A DNA stretch of 64,000 bases from Craterostigma plantagineum (Eukaryota > Streptophyta > Magnoliopsida > Lamiales > Linderniaceae). The DNA lies in NCBI GenBank assembly GCA_027422505.1, contig JAPQWV010000686.1:1-64000 (forward strand). Direction: 5' to 3'. This document shows positions 21,946 through 32,378 of this stretch, in pieces (position 1 is the stretch's first letter; each line of letters begins with the position of its first letter). The notes under the pieces were generated by a model. That model was not told the origin of the DNA and did no database searches. It saw only the letters and a list, made by a program, of their open reading frames with translations. Position numbers and translations under genes: made by a program.

Positions 21946-22803
21946 ATCAGTAACCGAGCCGAATCTGGTGTATCATAAGGGATTTGCCTTTTCTATTGAT
22001 TCCTACGGATTGGATCAAAAACCATTCTTGAATGAGGCCAGGGATGAATTGAAAAAGACATCTTTATTCGTTCTACCTCCTATTTTTTATGAAGAGAATG
22101 AATCTTTTTCTCGAATGATCGGAAAAAAATGGGTCCAGATCTCCTGCGGGAATGATTTGGAAGATCCAAAATAAAAAATAGTGGTATTTGCTAGCAACAA
22201 CATAATGGAGGAGTCAATAAATCTAGATTGATCCGAAATCTGATTCAAATCCAATATAGTACCTATGGGTACATAAGAAATGTATTGAATCAATTCTTTT
22301 TAATGAATCGATCCGATCGCAACTTCGAATATAGAATTCAAGGGGATTAAATAGGAAAGGGTACTCTGAATCATAGAACTCTAATGAAATATACGATAAA
22401 CCAACATTTATCGAAATTGAAAAGAGTCAGAAGAAATGGTTCGATCCTCTTATCTTGATTTCTCGAACCAAGAGATCCATGAATTGGGACCCTGATGCAT
22501 ATAGATACAAATGGTCCAATGGGAGCAAGAATTTCTAGGAACATTTGGAACATTTTGTTTCTGAGCAGAAGAGCCGTTTTCAAATACTGTTCGATCATTA
22601 CGTATTAATCAATATTCGATTGATTGGTCTGAGGTTATCGACAAAAAAGATTTGTCTAAGCCACTTCGTTTCTTTTTGTCCAAGTCACTTCTTTTTTTGT
22701 CCAAGTTGCTTTTCTTTTGTCCAACTCACTTTCTTTTTTCTGTGTGAGTTTCGGGAATATCCCCATTCATAGGTCCGAGATCGACATATATGAATTCAAA
22801 GGT
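21940..22803 (+). pseudogene. ycf2: ycf2 fragment (plastid origin), broken
   Basis: The text matches the plastid Ycf2 product: [19 protein letters not shown] near 21967, [13 protein letters not shown] near 22072, [10 protein letters not shown] near 22141-22171, then a premature stop and frame changes, with KWSNGSK and [11 protein letters not shown] further on and repeated L/F-rich [12 protein letters not shown] text near 22680-22740. Only an internal ~860 bp is present, from a gene normally more than 6 kb long. It ends abruptly at about 22803. Confidence 0.9.
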
Positions 22804-22924
22804 GTAGTGATTTGCTAACATTTTGTAAGACCGCTCCATGTGTAATATTCGACATTGTACGATGGTTATTACCATCAACTGTGTAAGACTGCTCAACTGA
22901 GTAACTGTTGTGATAGATTTGTAG
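22804..22924. other. Junction segment with repeated TGTAAGACTGCTC motif
   Basis: The motif occurs at 22824-22838 (one mismatch) and 22882-22900, and also at 20818-20836 on the other side of the plastid insert. Origin unknown. Confidence 0.5.
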
Positions 22925-23516
22925 ATATCACATTCTTTGCTTTGAACGATGTCTTGGTCTGCTTGCCCATTTGTCATGCCTTGCATGTTTTGTCCTTGAC
23001 GAACTTTATGTCAGGAACACCTCGTACCAGTGCATTGCTTGTGATATGAGACAGTAATTCCATATTGGCATGTCCTAGGCGTCTGTGCCATAACCAGGTG
23101 TTATCCTGTGTAACTGCTAAACACTTGACATTCTGGTCAGTGATATCATCAAGAGTTATGCAATAGATATTTCTATCCCTAGATGCACTACATAGTACCT
23201 TGTCATCATTTCTAACTACACACTTATCATTTTCAAAAGTAACCGTATGACCCTTATCGCATAATTGACTAATGCTAATAAGGTTATGTTCTAGATTCTT
23301 AACCAACCATACGTCATCTATAGTAGTATATAAAGTGTTACCAACAGTTCCAACTCCAATAATATTAGCTTTTGTGTTGTCGGCATAGGAGACATATCCT
23401 CCGTCATATGCTTTCACCGACACAAACTTACTGATATCACCTGTCATATGGTGGGAACACCCACTGTCGAGGTACCACTTGTTTTTCTTTCTAGATTTTC
23501 TTCTTTGTACCTGCAT
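22925..23516 (-). pseudogene. Minus-strand SIRE-like Copia: protease and GAG-pre-integrase
   Basis: The minus-strand reading contains WYLDSGCSHHMTGD (protease active site, about 23430-23475), NLISISQLCDKGH, and LWHRRLGHANMELLSHI, ending at DKTCKA (about 22974), where the zinc domain finishes. A further short match in another frame continues to about 22925, then similarity stops before any integrase core. The style matches SIRE/Maximus Copia elements. It is truncated at the segment next to the plastid insert. Confidence 0.85.
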
Positions 23517-24720
23517 GAATCATTTCTTTTTTGAGGTGCCCAACTTCGATTGGGTCCTAAAGGGTTAGTGACAAAATGACTCCTGTTAGCAAATGATATA
23601 TCATCCGTCACAGACTGTGATCTCACAAACACAGGCGAGCCAGTGTTAGAACTTTGATTCTTAGGAATCTGCTTTGGCCTCCAGATATATCTAGTTTTAT
23701 CAGCTTTCTTCAAGAAACAGTTTGACCGTGACGGCCGCATGAAAAACATTTAGGCTTTCTAATATCTTGTGAAGGTGCGGCATGCTTAGGTGTTGTGGAA
23801 TATCCTATCCCTGTTTTTCCAACATGTCTAGGAAGACTAAGTATCATGTTGAGATTTTGTTGTCCTACAAGAAGTCTATCATTTGTACGAGATTTTTCTT
23901 CTAAGAAATCCTTAAGAACAGACATGTCTCTAGATATATTTTCTTGCTTCCTAAGCTTTTCGCAATTACACAAGACTTTATCTTCCTTAAGAATTTCTAA
24001 CTCAGCTTTCAGACGCATTTTCTAGATCTGTTTGATGCTTCTCGCTAGCTACGTCATCTCGTTGCCTAATCAGACTCTTTACTGTGAGTTGAGCGACTTA
24101 ATCCTTCTTTTTACGTTTTGAATTATTTGAAACATCTCTTCCTTTTCATCTACTTCAGGAACTGAGGAAGAGTTATCATGAGATTTTGCCTAGCATATAA
24201 TTCATTTAGAAAGAGAATTTTCGTAATAGTGGATGAAGAAGATACCTGATCATCATCATTGGCCATGTAGGCGAGATCTTCCTCTTCTTCGCTTTCGGCC
24301 TCTTCCCAGTTAGTAACCATGGCTTTCTGCTTCTTTACCTTTTTGTCACCATTTTCCATCGGGCAGTTTGAGGCGAAGTGACCTGGCTTGTTGCACTTGA
24401 AACATTTTTGCACGTTGTTCCCGGATGACGATATTCCCTTGTTCCTAGGTTGGAACTTGGACTTGAACTTTCTTCTCATCCGAAACTTTTCAAACTTTCT
24501 AGTCAGCATGACAATCTACTCCATTAGTTCCTCCTCAGTTTCTTCTTCACTTTCTGAAACATTTTCTTGTTGCAATGTTTGGTTGATTTCGGACGGTTGG
24601 TTTCTCTTTGATGGAGATCTGAGTCATCTCGTAGGTGGTAAGAGATCCGATTAGTTCTGACACGGAAAGTTCGTCCAAGTCCTTTGCTTCGTAGATGGAA
24701 TATCAGATGAATCACTCGCT
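23517..24720 (-). pseudogene. Minus-strand SIRE-like Copia: gag C-terminal part
   Basis: Read on the minus strand: a KDLDELSVSELIGSLTTYEM-like gag block near 24620-24680, then a basic region and zinc knuckle CFKCNKPGHFASNC near 24360-24400, an acidic stretch (EEAESEEEEDLAYMA), and a coiled-coil-like linker (24018-23710) leading to the protease. Frames change near 24520, 24150 and 23730. The 5' part of gag is cut off near 24720. Confidence 0.8.
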
Positions 24721-26215
24721 CAGTGATGGAATCGCAAGTTAACGCTCAGTAAGGCAGAAAGCTATCGCAAATGGGAACTCAGAAATCTCTTTATCAGTTT
24801 CTGCTCAAAGATCTCTTGTGGGCTTATATTCGCAAATTCTAGATGTCCTCGAAAATCTGAAGTGCAGCTCATATATAATCCTTTTCAATCAGCACTTTAC
24901 ATGGAAAGCCAAATCATATAATAATCACCAAATCAAGTATAGTTTCCATGTAATATTCGAGTCAATCATACCATATAGATCATGCTCTTAATTAATCATC
25001 ACAACGGTCATTAGCACATTTAAGCATGATTATATTCAATATAAAAGCACAATTTCGTTCTCAAGCATATTCAAGCATTTCCTATATAATAACCATATCA
25101 GAACTTTCCATAAGTGATTCCCTGCTATCTGTTTCTAGAGTAAATCAGTCCAGATTCACATCAGCACATTTTTTCATATACAACTCAAAGCATTTAATCA
25201 ATATATTTACCATGTTTAGCACATAAATCATATCAGAGCATACTAAATTCAATTTATCAATCATGATCGGACTTTCCTTATTTCAGAGATCTCATCCGTT
25301 TAAAGCATATACCATCTAGTAGAATCTTATCCACAAAGTCAATCAAATCAAATCTTTCCTAAATATAATAATCCAATCAGCATAAGGAAAGATATTAATT
25401 CAATATTGCACATTAAATTCAGTGAAAGCATGCAAGAATCGTATAAGTGATTTTCGTCCAGGAATAAGCAAGTATCAACGGATATATCACTTTCCCTATA
25501 TAAACAGCATATTTTCCTTTTATAACTCAGTAGGATATCTCATGCATTATTTCCATATATAGCAGAGTACGATATATCCTATCATATTGGCTGTCTATAA
25601 CATGTGATCACATAGTCACATCAACAAATCACAGAATCATATGCGAATTAAATTTCAACAATTTAATCAATTCAAGATCGAATATTTTAGTCATTTCATT
25701 AATCAAAAATCGAATTGCTTAATTTATAGACCTATCGTCATTACAATTACATTGTCCATCAAAACTCTCTAACACACATGGACCAAAAAGGTCAACATAG
25801 GCAAACTAGGTTTACCGATTTACATGCATGTTTGTTGGACGTGCAATATTATTATGTGCTTGTTAGTGAGACGTATTCTCCCGGTTGGACAAAATACTAA
25901 GTGATTAAAGGACTAGGTTCGTGTCTTCTATCAAGCTCGAAAGCATTACGCTTGAGTGTCGTGTGCGGTTTGTTCCGAGTTATCGGCGCCAATCATATCG
26001 GTCTTGTCGTAGTTGGTCCCGGTGCGTTAAGACAATTAAGTCAAGCTCATTATTGCAATGACTTGGGTATTTGTGCGGTTTGTTCCGAGTTATCAGTGCC
26101 AAACATTTCGCTCTTGTCGTGGATATTTCGGGTAACTGTCGAAACGCCGCTCTCCGAAACATATTCACGCCTTATAAAGTGTTATCCTACGGGCCAAAAT
26201 TTTTTACCACTACAA
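24721..26215. other. 1.5-kb AT-rich block interrupting gag sequences (possible solo LTR)
   Basis: Sits between two minus-strand gag pieces. Read on the minus strand it begins near TGTAGTGGTAAAAAATTTT (about 26214 downward), includes a partial internal duplication (GTGCGGTTTGTTCCGAGTTA at about 25963 and 26065), and turns very AT-rich. The TG-type start suggests an LTR, but no partner or target duplication is visible. No coding sequence recognised. Confidence 0.4.
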
Positions 26216-26700
26216 GTATGTTTGCCTTCTAAGCCTTGATGCCTGCTTCGATTCTCTGCATCATCCTATGCAGTTCGTCCCACATCCCTTAGCCTTTGGA
26301 AGGCTATCTATTTGACTACAAGTGTCATTGGGGATGCCCTACATCAACGTGTTCTTAGCTATCAGGTCGGTCTTTGCTATTTGTTTCTCCGCCTCATCGT
26401 ACTCGCTAGGAATCTCCAGTCGCCTAATGGGTTCAACGGGAGGATTGTTCGAGTTGTCACCTTCTTGAGTAACCCAAAACTGTGCGGGTCCCGATGCCAG
26501 TAGATTTTCAGCCTGATCTTCAAGCTCTATGAAATTCAAGAACCCACTTCTCCAAACTGTATATTCGCTTCTTTATGGATTGCATGACGGTTGTCTTTTC
26601 CAAGCGCATAAGCATCCATATTTTTCTTTGATGAGTTGATGTTCTTTGGATCTTCGTTGGTTGTTTTAAAGATATGAAAAGACGTAGTGTGCTTCACAAG
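26216..26700 (-). pseudogene. Minus-strand SIRE-like gag, N-terminal part
   Basis: The minus-strand reading includes DNRHAIHKEANIQFGEVGS, then EDQAENLLASGPAQFWVTQ, EYDEAEKQIAKTDLIAKNTL, and a block like MWDELHRMMQ near 26270. It is clearly related to the plus-strand gag at 30002-30420. A frame change near 26535 and an abrupt end at 26216 make it a fragment. Confidence 0.8.
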
Positions 26701-26759
26701 TGACAAATTAGTTAGTAGCATTTGATTCAAAAGCAGTCGAGAATTATTTTGATTCAATC

Positions 26760-27690
26760 TTTAAAGTTTGATAAAAAATAATATCGTCGAAAAAAAATAT
26801 GTAACAGTTATTGTTCTCGTGCGGAAAACTGTCAGGGAAAAATTTTTCGACCGAAATAATTTGCTCAAAATCTTTCGGTCGAGAAATTTTTTCGATGTGT
26901 GAATTTATTTCGATCGCAAAGAAACAGAACAATTAGTAAGTTTTTCGCTGAGTCAAAATAAATTGGTTGATCGAAAAAGTTTCGAGTGCAAATGATTTTC
27001 GCTAGGTCAAACTTAATAGTCCGACCGAAAATGTTTTTTGAGAGAGAACTTTACAAGCGCAAGGTCAAAATGAATCTCGTCGAAAAATAATTTTCGCTGA
27101 ATAATGCTCGAGAAATTTTTCAACTAATATCGCTCTTAGTGACGGGGACTTTAGCGCTGACTTAGTATTGTGGCAAAAAAAAATTCTCGCGCGGAGTTTT
27201 CTATCGACAAATTAATCCGACCGAAGACTTAGCAAGAAAAATTGAAATCACGCAACTAAAATCACAGAATACGAGTTAACACTAATTCTAGCAACAACAA
27301 CAAATTAGACAGTGAAATTGCAGGTATTTGCTCGAAATCATCTACTGATTACACACGAACAAACAATTAAACACGTAATGAAGCAAAACATATCGAATTT
27401 GGTCAAAATCATAACGTGTTCTAAGAATTCTTCGCGCGAATAGTAACTATCCAGATTCACCAATTCTGCTAATTCGTAGTTCCAATCGCTACTGATCTAA
27501 TCGCAACCGATTTCTTGCAGTTAAGCGAGCACAAAAACATCAAATTCAAGTCAAATAGGCACAGAATTAGAGCTATCCGATCGAATTCAATTTTTGCGCG
27601 AAAACTGTTCTTCGCATAGAACAGCTTTAGAAAATAAATTCGATCTGATTTCTAACAATTTCGATTCAAAACAGAACGAATCTGCTACCA
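26760..27690 (-). other. Leader of the minus-strand SIRE-like element, TCGA-rich
   Basis: Non-coding stretch between LTR and gag. The gag-proximal half (26780-27250) is crowded with TTTTCGATCGAAAA-like words. The LTR-proximal half, read backwards, matches the start of the leader at 29583-29900 (GATTCGTTCTGTTTTGAATC and following). A degenerate primer site reads TTGGTAGCAGA at about 27682-27692. Confidence 0.7.
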
Positions 27691-27692
27691 AT

Positions 27693-28011
27693 TGTTAGGT
27701 CCACGATTATCAACTCCTATGATCCTAGACTTCAATTCTAAGGCAATCGATTAGAATTATGGAAAAACTAAGTTTGATCGAACGTTTGAGAGCTCGAGAG
27801 TGAATGCTCTTGGTGAGAGAAAGTTTTCTGTGTTTCTCTCTCTAAAATTTGATTGTGAAGCCTTTCGAATCAATTCAATAATTTTCTCTATTAAGGTCAA
27901 TGTTTACAATGGTATTTATACCAAACAGACTTGGTATAAATAACAAGCTAGTACTAAATTAAGGACAAATACAAAAAACATCCCGAATAACGAAGACAGC
28001 TAATAAAATCA
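27693..28011 (-). repeat. LTR of the minus-strand SIRE-like element
   Basis: Read on the minus strand it aligns along its length with 29244-29568: TGATTTTATTAG start, GGTATAAATACC promoter region, AGAGAGAAAC leader text and an ATAGGAGTTGATAAT end before CCTAACA. Boundaries are from this alignment, since no second LTR is present. Confidence 0.75.
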
Positions 28012-28109
28012 AGGTACAATTAAAACGTACGTTCTACAAAAATCTTAATTTATTTCTATTTAGCACTACTAAATTATATTGATAGCCCCTTATTAAATTT
28101 TATGGGTAT

Positions 28110-28870
28110 TACATGATGGCTCTAGGAGCTATAAAAATGGGTCCTACGTAGTAGATGCAACAAATGAAGTAGAAAAAATAGTCACGAACCCTCCCTTAGG
28201 AACAAAAAAAGAATATTCATGAGCAACTTGGGTAAATGCCACTGGATATCACTAAGGAGCGTGTTAAGATATATGAGCAAACTATTAATCATGACATACT
28301 ATACTTCAGATGCAAACTGGATATCCGTCAGTAAAGAAACCAAATCTACGATTGGCTATGTATTTCCCATTGGCGGTGAGCAGTTTCTTGGAAATCCTAC
28401 AAACAAATGTGCCTAGCTCGATCTATGATGGAATTAAAGTTAACCGCACTACATAAAACCAGTGAAGAAGTTGTGCGATTTCAAAATTTTCTGGAGTATA
28501 TTCCTTATTGGAATAAACATGTGCCGCCAATATTTTGATAGCATGTCAGTTGTCGGTAGGGCATAGAGTTGTATGCACAATAGTATGTCTCGATACCGGA
28601 GACATAACACCATAAGACAAGTGATGTCTAGCAGAATAATTCATTGACAACGTAAATTAAGAAAAATATTGCTGATCACCACTTACAAAAGGCATTGCTA
28701 CTGAAAAGTTAAACTCCGTAGAAAGGGGAACGCGGCTAAAAGTCGACACACCACATAAGGGGAACAATGGTAAGTCAAATATGATGAGTGGAGATCTCAC
28801 AAACATGATTCAATGAGAAACAACTTTGTGACCGATTCAATAGTTTATTGGAATATGTCTAAGAAAGGGT
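28110..28870 (+). pseudogene. Copia RNase H relic
   Basis: The reading 28219-28416 resembles Copia RNase H: VLRYMSK, then SDANWISVSKETKSTIGYVF. A decayed SRHIRRRHNTIR-like block follows near 28580-28620, and a 3' non-coding tail. Heavily mutated; no LTR recognised. It lies between two head-to-head SIRE-like LTRs. Confidence 0.7.
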
Positions 28871-29243
28871 AAGCATTTATTCCTTTAATGATAGCTATAC
28901 AAAAATTATTCGAGTATTTCGGGCTACTTCATGATTAAATCCTAACAGTCGATCAGCGATATAAATGAAAATTTGGGCTACTTCAGTGGACACACTTATC
29001 AATCCGGTATGGTGGAGATGGACACAAATGAGAACCGAAGGGAATTATATTTATCATTTAGTGTATGCTGTTAGATTTACACAAAAGTCGTTAGATCAAG
29101 ACATCATGCTCACCGAGCAACGATTAAATTTGATAGCATGGTATGGAATGTTCTAAGCCACAGGCTACCTATCTCGATGCAATGATGGGTTGTCGGGATT
29201 TTCTTCCTAAAGTCAGTGTAGAATATCGATTTGAATTGTGCTA
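28871..29243. other. Spacer between the Copia relic and the SIRE-like LTR
   Basis: No gene recognised. GGGCTACTTCA occurs twice (about 28921 and 28977), and the rest may be the 3' end of the Copia relic. Confidence 0.4.
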
Positions 29244-29568
29244 TGATTTAATTAGATGTCCTTGTAATTAGGGGCATTATTTGTAATAGTCCTTATATTA
29301 GGACTAGTTTGATATTTATACCAAGTTTGATTGGTATAAATACATGTACAAACATTGAGCTTAATACAAAAAATTAGAGAATTGATCCGATAGGATGTCA
29401 AATCCAATTCTAGAGAGAGAAACTCATAAATCACTCTCAATCTACTCGAATTCTCTCTCGGTGTTCTTCAATGAAGGTTTTCGATCGAAGTTAATTTCAT
29501 ACAATTCTAATCGAATTCCTTAGGATTTGAGTCTAGAATCATAGGAGTTGATAATTAAGGACCTAGCA
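29244..29568 (+). repeat. 5' LTR of the plus-strand SIRE-like element
   Basis: TGATTTAATTAG start and CCTAGCA end, with a TATAAAT-type promoter near 29334. Ends two bases before the PBS. Related to the minus-strand LTR at 27693-28011. Confidence 0.75.
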
Positions 29569-29570
29569 AT

Positions 29571-29582
29571 TGGTATCAGAGC
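29571..29582 (+). other. Primer-binding site (initiator tRNA-Met)
   Basis: Exact TGGTATCAGAGC after the SIRE-like LTR. Confidence 0.9.
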
Positions 29583-30001
29583 AGATTCGTTCTGTTTTGA
29601 ATCGAAATTGTTAGAAATCAGATCGAAATTTTTTTGGAACTGTTCCGTGCGAAGAACAGTTTAGGCACGAAAATTGATTTCGATTTGATAGCCTAAATTC
29701 TGTGCTTATTTGATCTGATTTTGATGTTTCTGTGCTCGCATAAGTAGGTTAGATCAATCGCGATTAGATAAGTAGCGTTCAGAACCAGAATTTAGACCGA
29801 AATTTGATTCTGAGATTTTACTTTTTGCGCGAAGAACAGTTTGAATGTGTTCTGATTTTTGCAAAATTGAATATGATTTGCTTCAAAACATGTTTAATCA
29901 TCTGTTCGTTAGGGTTCAGTAGCTAATTTCGAGCATATACCCGAAATTTCAACGATCAATTTTCAGTGTTGCTTGAATTCTGTGTTAAATTTGTATTCTG
30001 T

Positions 30002-31305
30002 TACTAGAAAACGACAACCGTCCGCCGATCTTGCAACGCGCCGAATTTACAGTTTGGAGAAGCCGCTTCCTAAATTTTATAGCCTTGAAAGATCAAGTCG
30101 AAAACCTGCTAAAGTCACTCGAAGAAGGTCCCGCATAATTCTGTGTCACTGTAGCCGGTGATGACACGGTTACTCCTCATATTCCCTCTACTAGGCGACT
30201 GACGGAGCCTAGGGAATATTCTATCGAGGAAAGGGCCCGTGCTAAGGCAGATCTGATAGCCATGAACACACTCATGCAGGGCATCCCCAACGACATCTAT
30301 AGACAGATAGACAGTCTCCCAATGGCTAAGGGGATGTGAGATGAACTGCATAGAATGATGCAAAGCACGGAAGTGGGCATCAAGGCCAAAAGGCAACTAT
30401 TCTCACGGCTTATGACTCATTCAAAGCAAAGCCGGAGGAGAGCCTTTATGACGTATATCAAAGGTTCCTCACCCTTCTTTATGAGATGAGGAAAATAGAA
30501 ATCTCTAAGACAAACATGGAAACAAACATCAGATTTCTATCCTCCCTGCCCTCAGACTGAAAAAAGATATCCACTCAACTTAGGCAAAACAAAGATTTGG
30601 AGGAGTTGGATATCCATGCAGTCTTTGACAATCTCGCCCAACATGAGGAAGATATTTGCGAGATTCAGAAGGAGCAAAAGGGCAAGCAGATTGAAGACAC
30701 TGTTGCCCTTGTCTCAGAGAAGCGTGGAACAGGGGCTCGAAAAGAGAAGATCGTTAGGCCTCCCTCCCATCAGAGTCAGAAGAAGATTCAGAGACAGATG
30801 ATGAGCCAAGCATGAAAGCACTGGGGAAGCAGTTGGCTCTAATCGGCAAATTGATGAGCAAGACGTACTTCAAAAAGAAGTCCTCATCTTCGGCCAACCG
30901 ACTTCGGACCTCAAGCTCTAAGAATAAAGAACGTGCACCTGAGAGCTCCGAAATCAAAAACACCAAAGAGCCCAACAAGCGCTTCAACTGTGGCAAGCCT
31001 GATCATTTTGCCAGAGACTGCAGTCTTCCCAAGAAGAGAGATGCTAACTACTACTCCAGAAAGCTTCAACTTTCAAACCAGAAGGAAGCTGGAGTAGCCC
31101 TCATGGCAGAGCAGGACCATTGGCTCGAAGACACGTCCAACTCCGAAGAGGAGAATTTAGCCCTCATGGCCCGCTTGAACGACACCCTGGATGCCGAAAC
31201 TTCAAACCAGACGGACGATGACGACGCATCCATCTCATCACAAGAGGTAGTCTCTTCTTCCACATTATTGACCATGTTAGAATCATATCAAAACAATATG
31301 CTAAC
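30002..31305 (+). pseudogene. SIRE-like gag, capsid and zinc-knuckle part
   Basis: Gag-like text begins near 30002 (LLENDNRPPILQRAEFTVW) and includes VENLLKSLEEGP, KADLIAMNTLMQGIPNDIY, FDNLAQHEEDI near 30620-30655, and the knuckle CGKPDHFARDC with an upstream FN near 30985-31020. The knuckle lacks the usual first-Cys spacing (FNCGKPDHFARDC), so check it. Frames change near 30110, 30420, 30590 and 30800, with stops at about 30340 and 30560. An acidic serine-rich linker follows. Confidence 0.8.
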
Positions 31306-32006
31306 ATGAAACGTGAGCAGAAAAGTATTACGGAGGTAGAGGATAAACTTTTGAGGTCTCAGGAGAAGATAAATAGTCTCGAATCAGAAATTAGAAGCTC
31401 TAGTGCTAAAATAGATGAACTTACTAAGAGCCTACATTCTAGAGAGACTAGTCAACCTCAAATAGGACAGCATAGCGATAAGATTAAGGAATTAGAAGAT
31501 AGGCTAACAAATAACTACAATTGCTTGGTTAGGAATCTGAATGAGAAAGCCACCCTAAATTGTAGGATAACCGAAGCTACCACTAAGATCACTAACTTAG
31601 AAGCTCAATTAGAAATATCAAATGCTAAAGTTAGTGAGTTTAGTAAAGAACTAGATGCCTGTCAAGCCGCCAAACTAACGGTAGAAAATAATTATGCTCT
31701 CCTAGGTGAGGAACGCAAGAAACTATATGCAAAAATTAAGAAATTAGACGATATAGTTACGCGTAGAGGACAATCCGAACAGACGATAATCATAAATCAG
31801 CCCAAGGATGTAGATTTCTATAATCCAAAAGAAGGCTTAGGTTTCACTAACCCACATGTTCTACGGAAGAAAGAAATATATGATATTAAGCACATGGGTT
31901 TAGGAGTAACATCTCTTAGAGATTTTACTGAATCGGCGTACCAAAATACTTTCGATTCATCCATGAGAAAAGCCTCACACGGGCCTGAAATCCCCCTTGA
32001 CTACAC
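31306..32006 (+). CDS. SIRE-like gag coiled-coil extension, first half
   Basis: A 234-codon open stretch rich in Lys, Glu and Leu heptads (EVEDKLLRSQEKINSLESEI; SAKIDELTKSL), predicted by eye to be coiled coil. It is cut at 32006 by the nested element's LTR. The second half resumes at 37995 in the same frame across the TACAC target duplicate. The role in SIRE elements is not established; a structural particle role is a guess. Confidence 0.75.
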
Positions 32007-32364
32007 TGTTGGAACTATTTAATTGTATTCAATTAATATAGTTGTCTTAATCTTGCTATGCAAATTAGTAGTCCTGGGCTAAATTGTAATTAGTCATTTT
32101 GTAGGACTACTTGTGTAAATATACCACGAGGTGGTATATATAAGAGAACTCCTTAGGAAGTAAGGAGTGCGCTTTGTAGGGTTTTATAGATTGAAAATTA
32201 GAATCGAAAACTTTAAAGAGAAAAATTCGCCACGTGTTAGGATTAATCTTCAACGAAGGTAAATCTCATATGAAGGTAAATCTCATATGTAAGCTTCGAA
32301 TATCTTAGATTAACGATTTGATTCTTCTAAATTCGATCTAGGTTGGATATCAGGGGTCCAAACA
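32007..32364 (+). repeat. Nested element 5' LTR
   Basis: TGTTGGAACTATT start, CCAAACA end, 358 bp, TATATATAAG promoter-like text near 32137. A 20-bp piece (GGTAAATCTCATATG) is tandemly doubled near 32258-32290 here but not in the 3' LTR. Confidence 0.93.
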
Positions 32365-32366
32365 AT

Positions 32367-32378
32367 TGGTATCAGAGC
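32367..32378 (+). other. Nested element primer-binding site
   Basis: Exact TGGTATCAGAGC two bases past the 5' LTR. Confidence 0.9.

Larger units (their letters stand above)
20837..22803 (+). other. Plastid DNA inserted in the nucleus (NUPT): ndhC region joined to ycf2
   Basis: The right part contains recognisable plastid genes ndhC and ycf2, which lie in different places in plastid genomes (large single copy and inverted repeat) but are joined here within a few bases near 21940. Sequence before ndhC fits the trnV-ndhC spacer, though I place the left border only by the flanking motif at 20818. Both genes carry frameshifts, as expected for a non-functional nuclear copy. The right border is about 22803, where ycf2 similarity stops. 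Confidence 0.85.

Noticed and set aside
21574..22803. ndhC and ycf2 considered as evidence that the window is plastid DNA
   Set aside because: They are shifted, truncated, wrongly joined, and surrounded by nuclear LTR retrotransposons.
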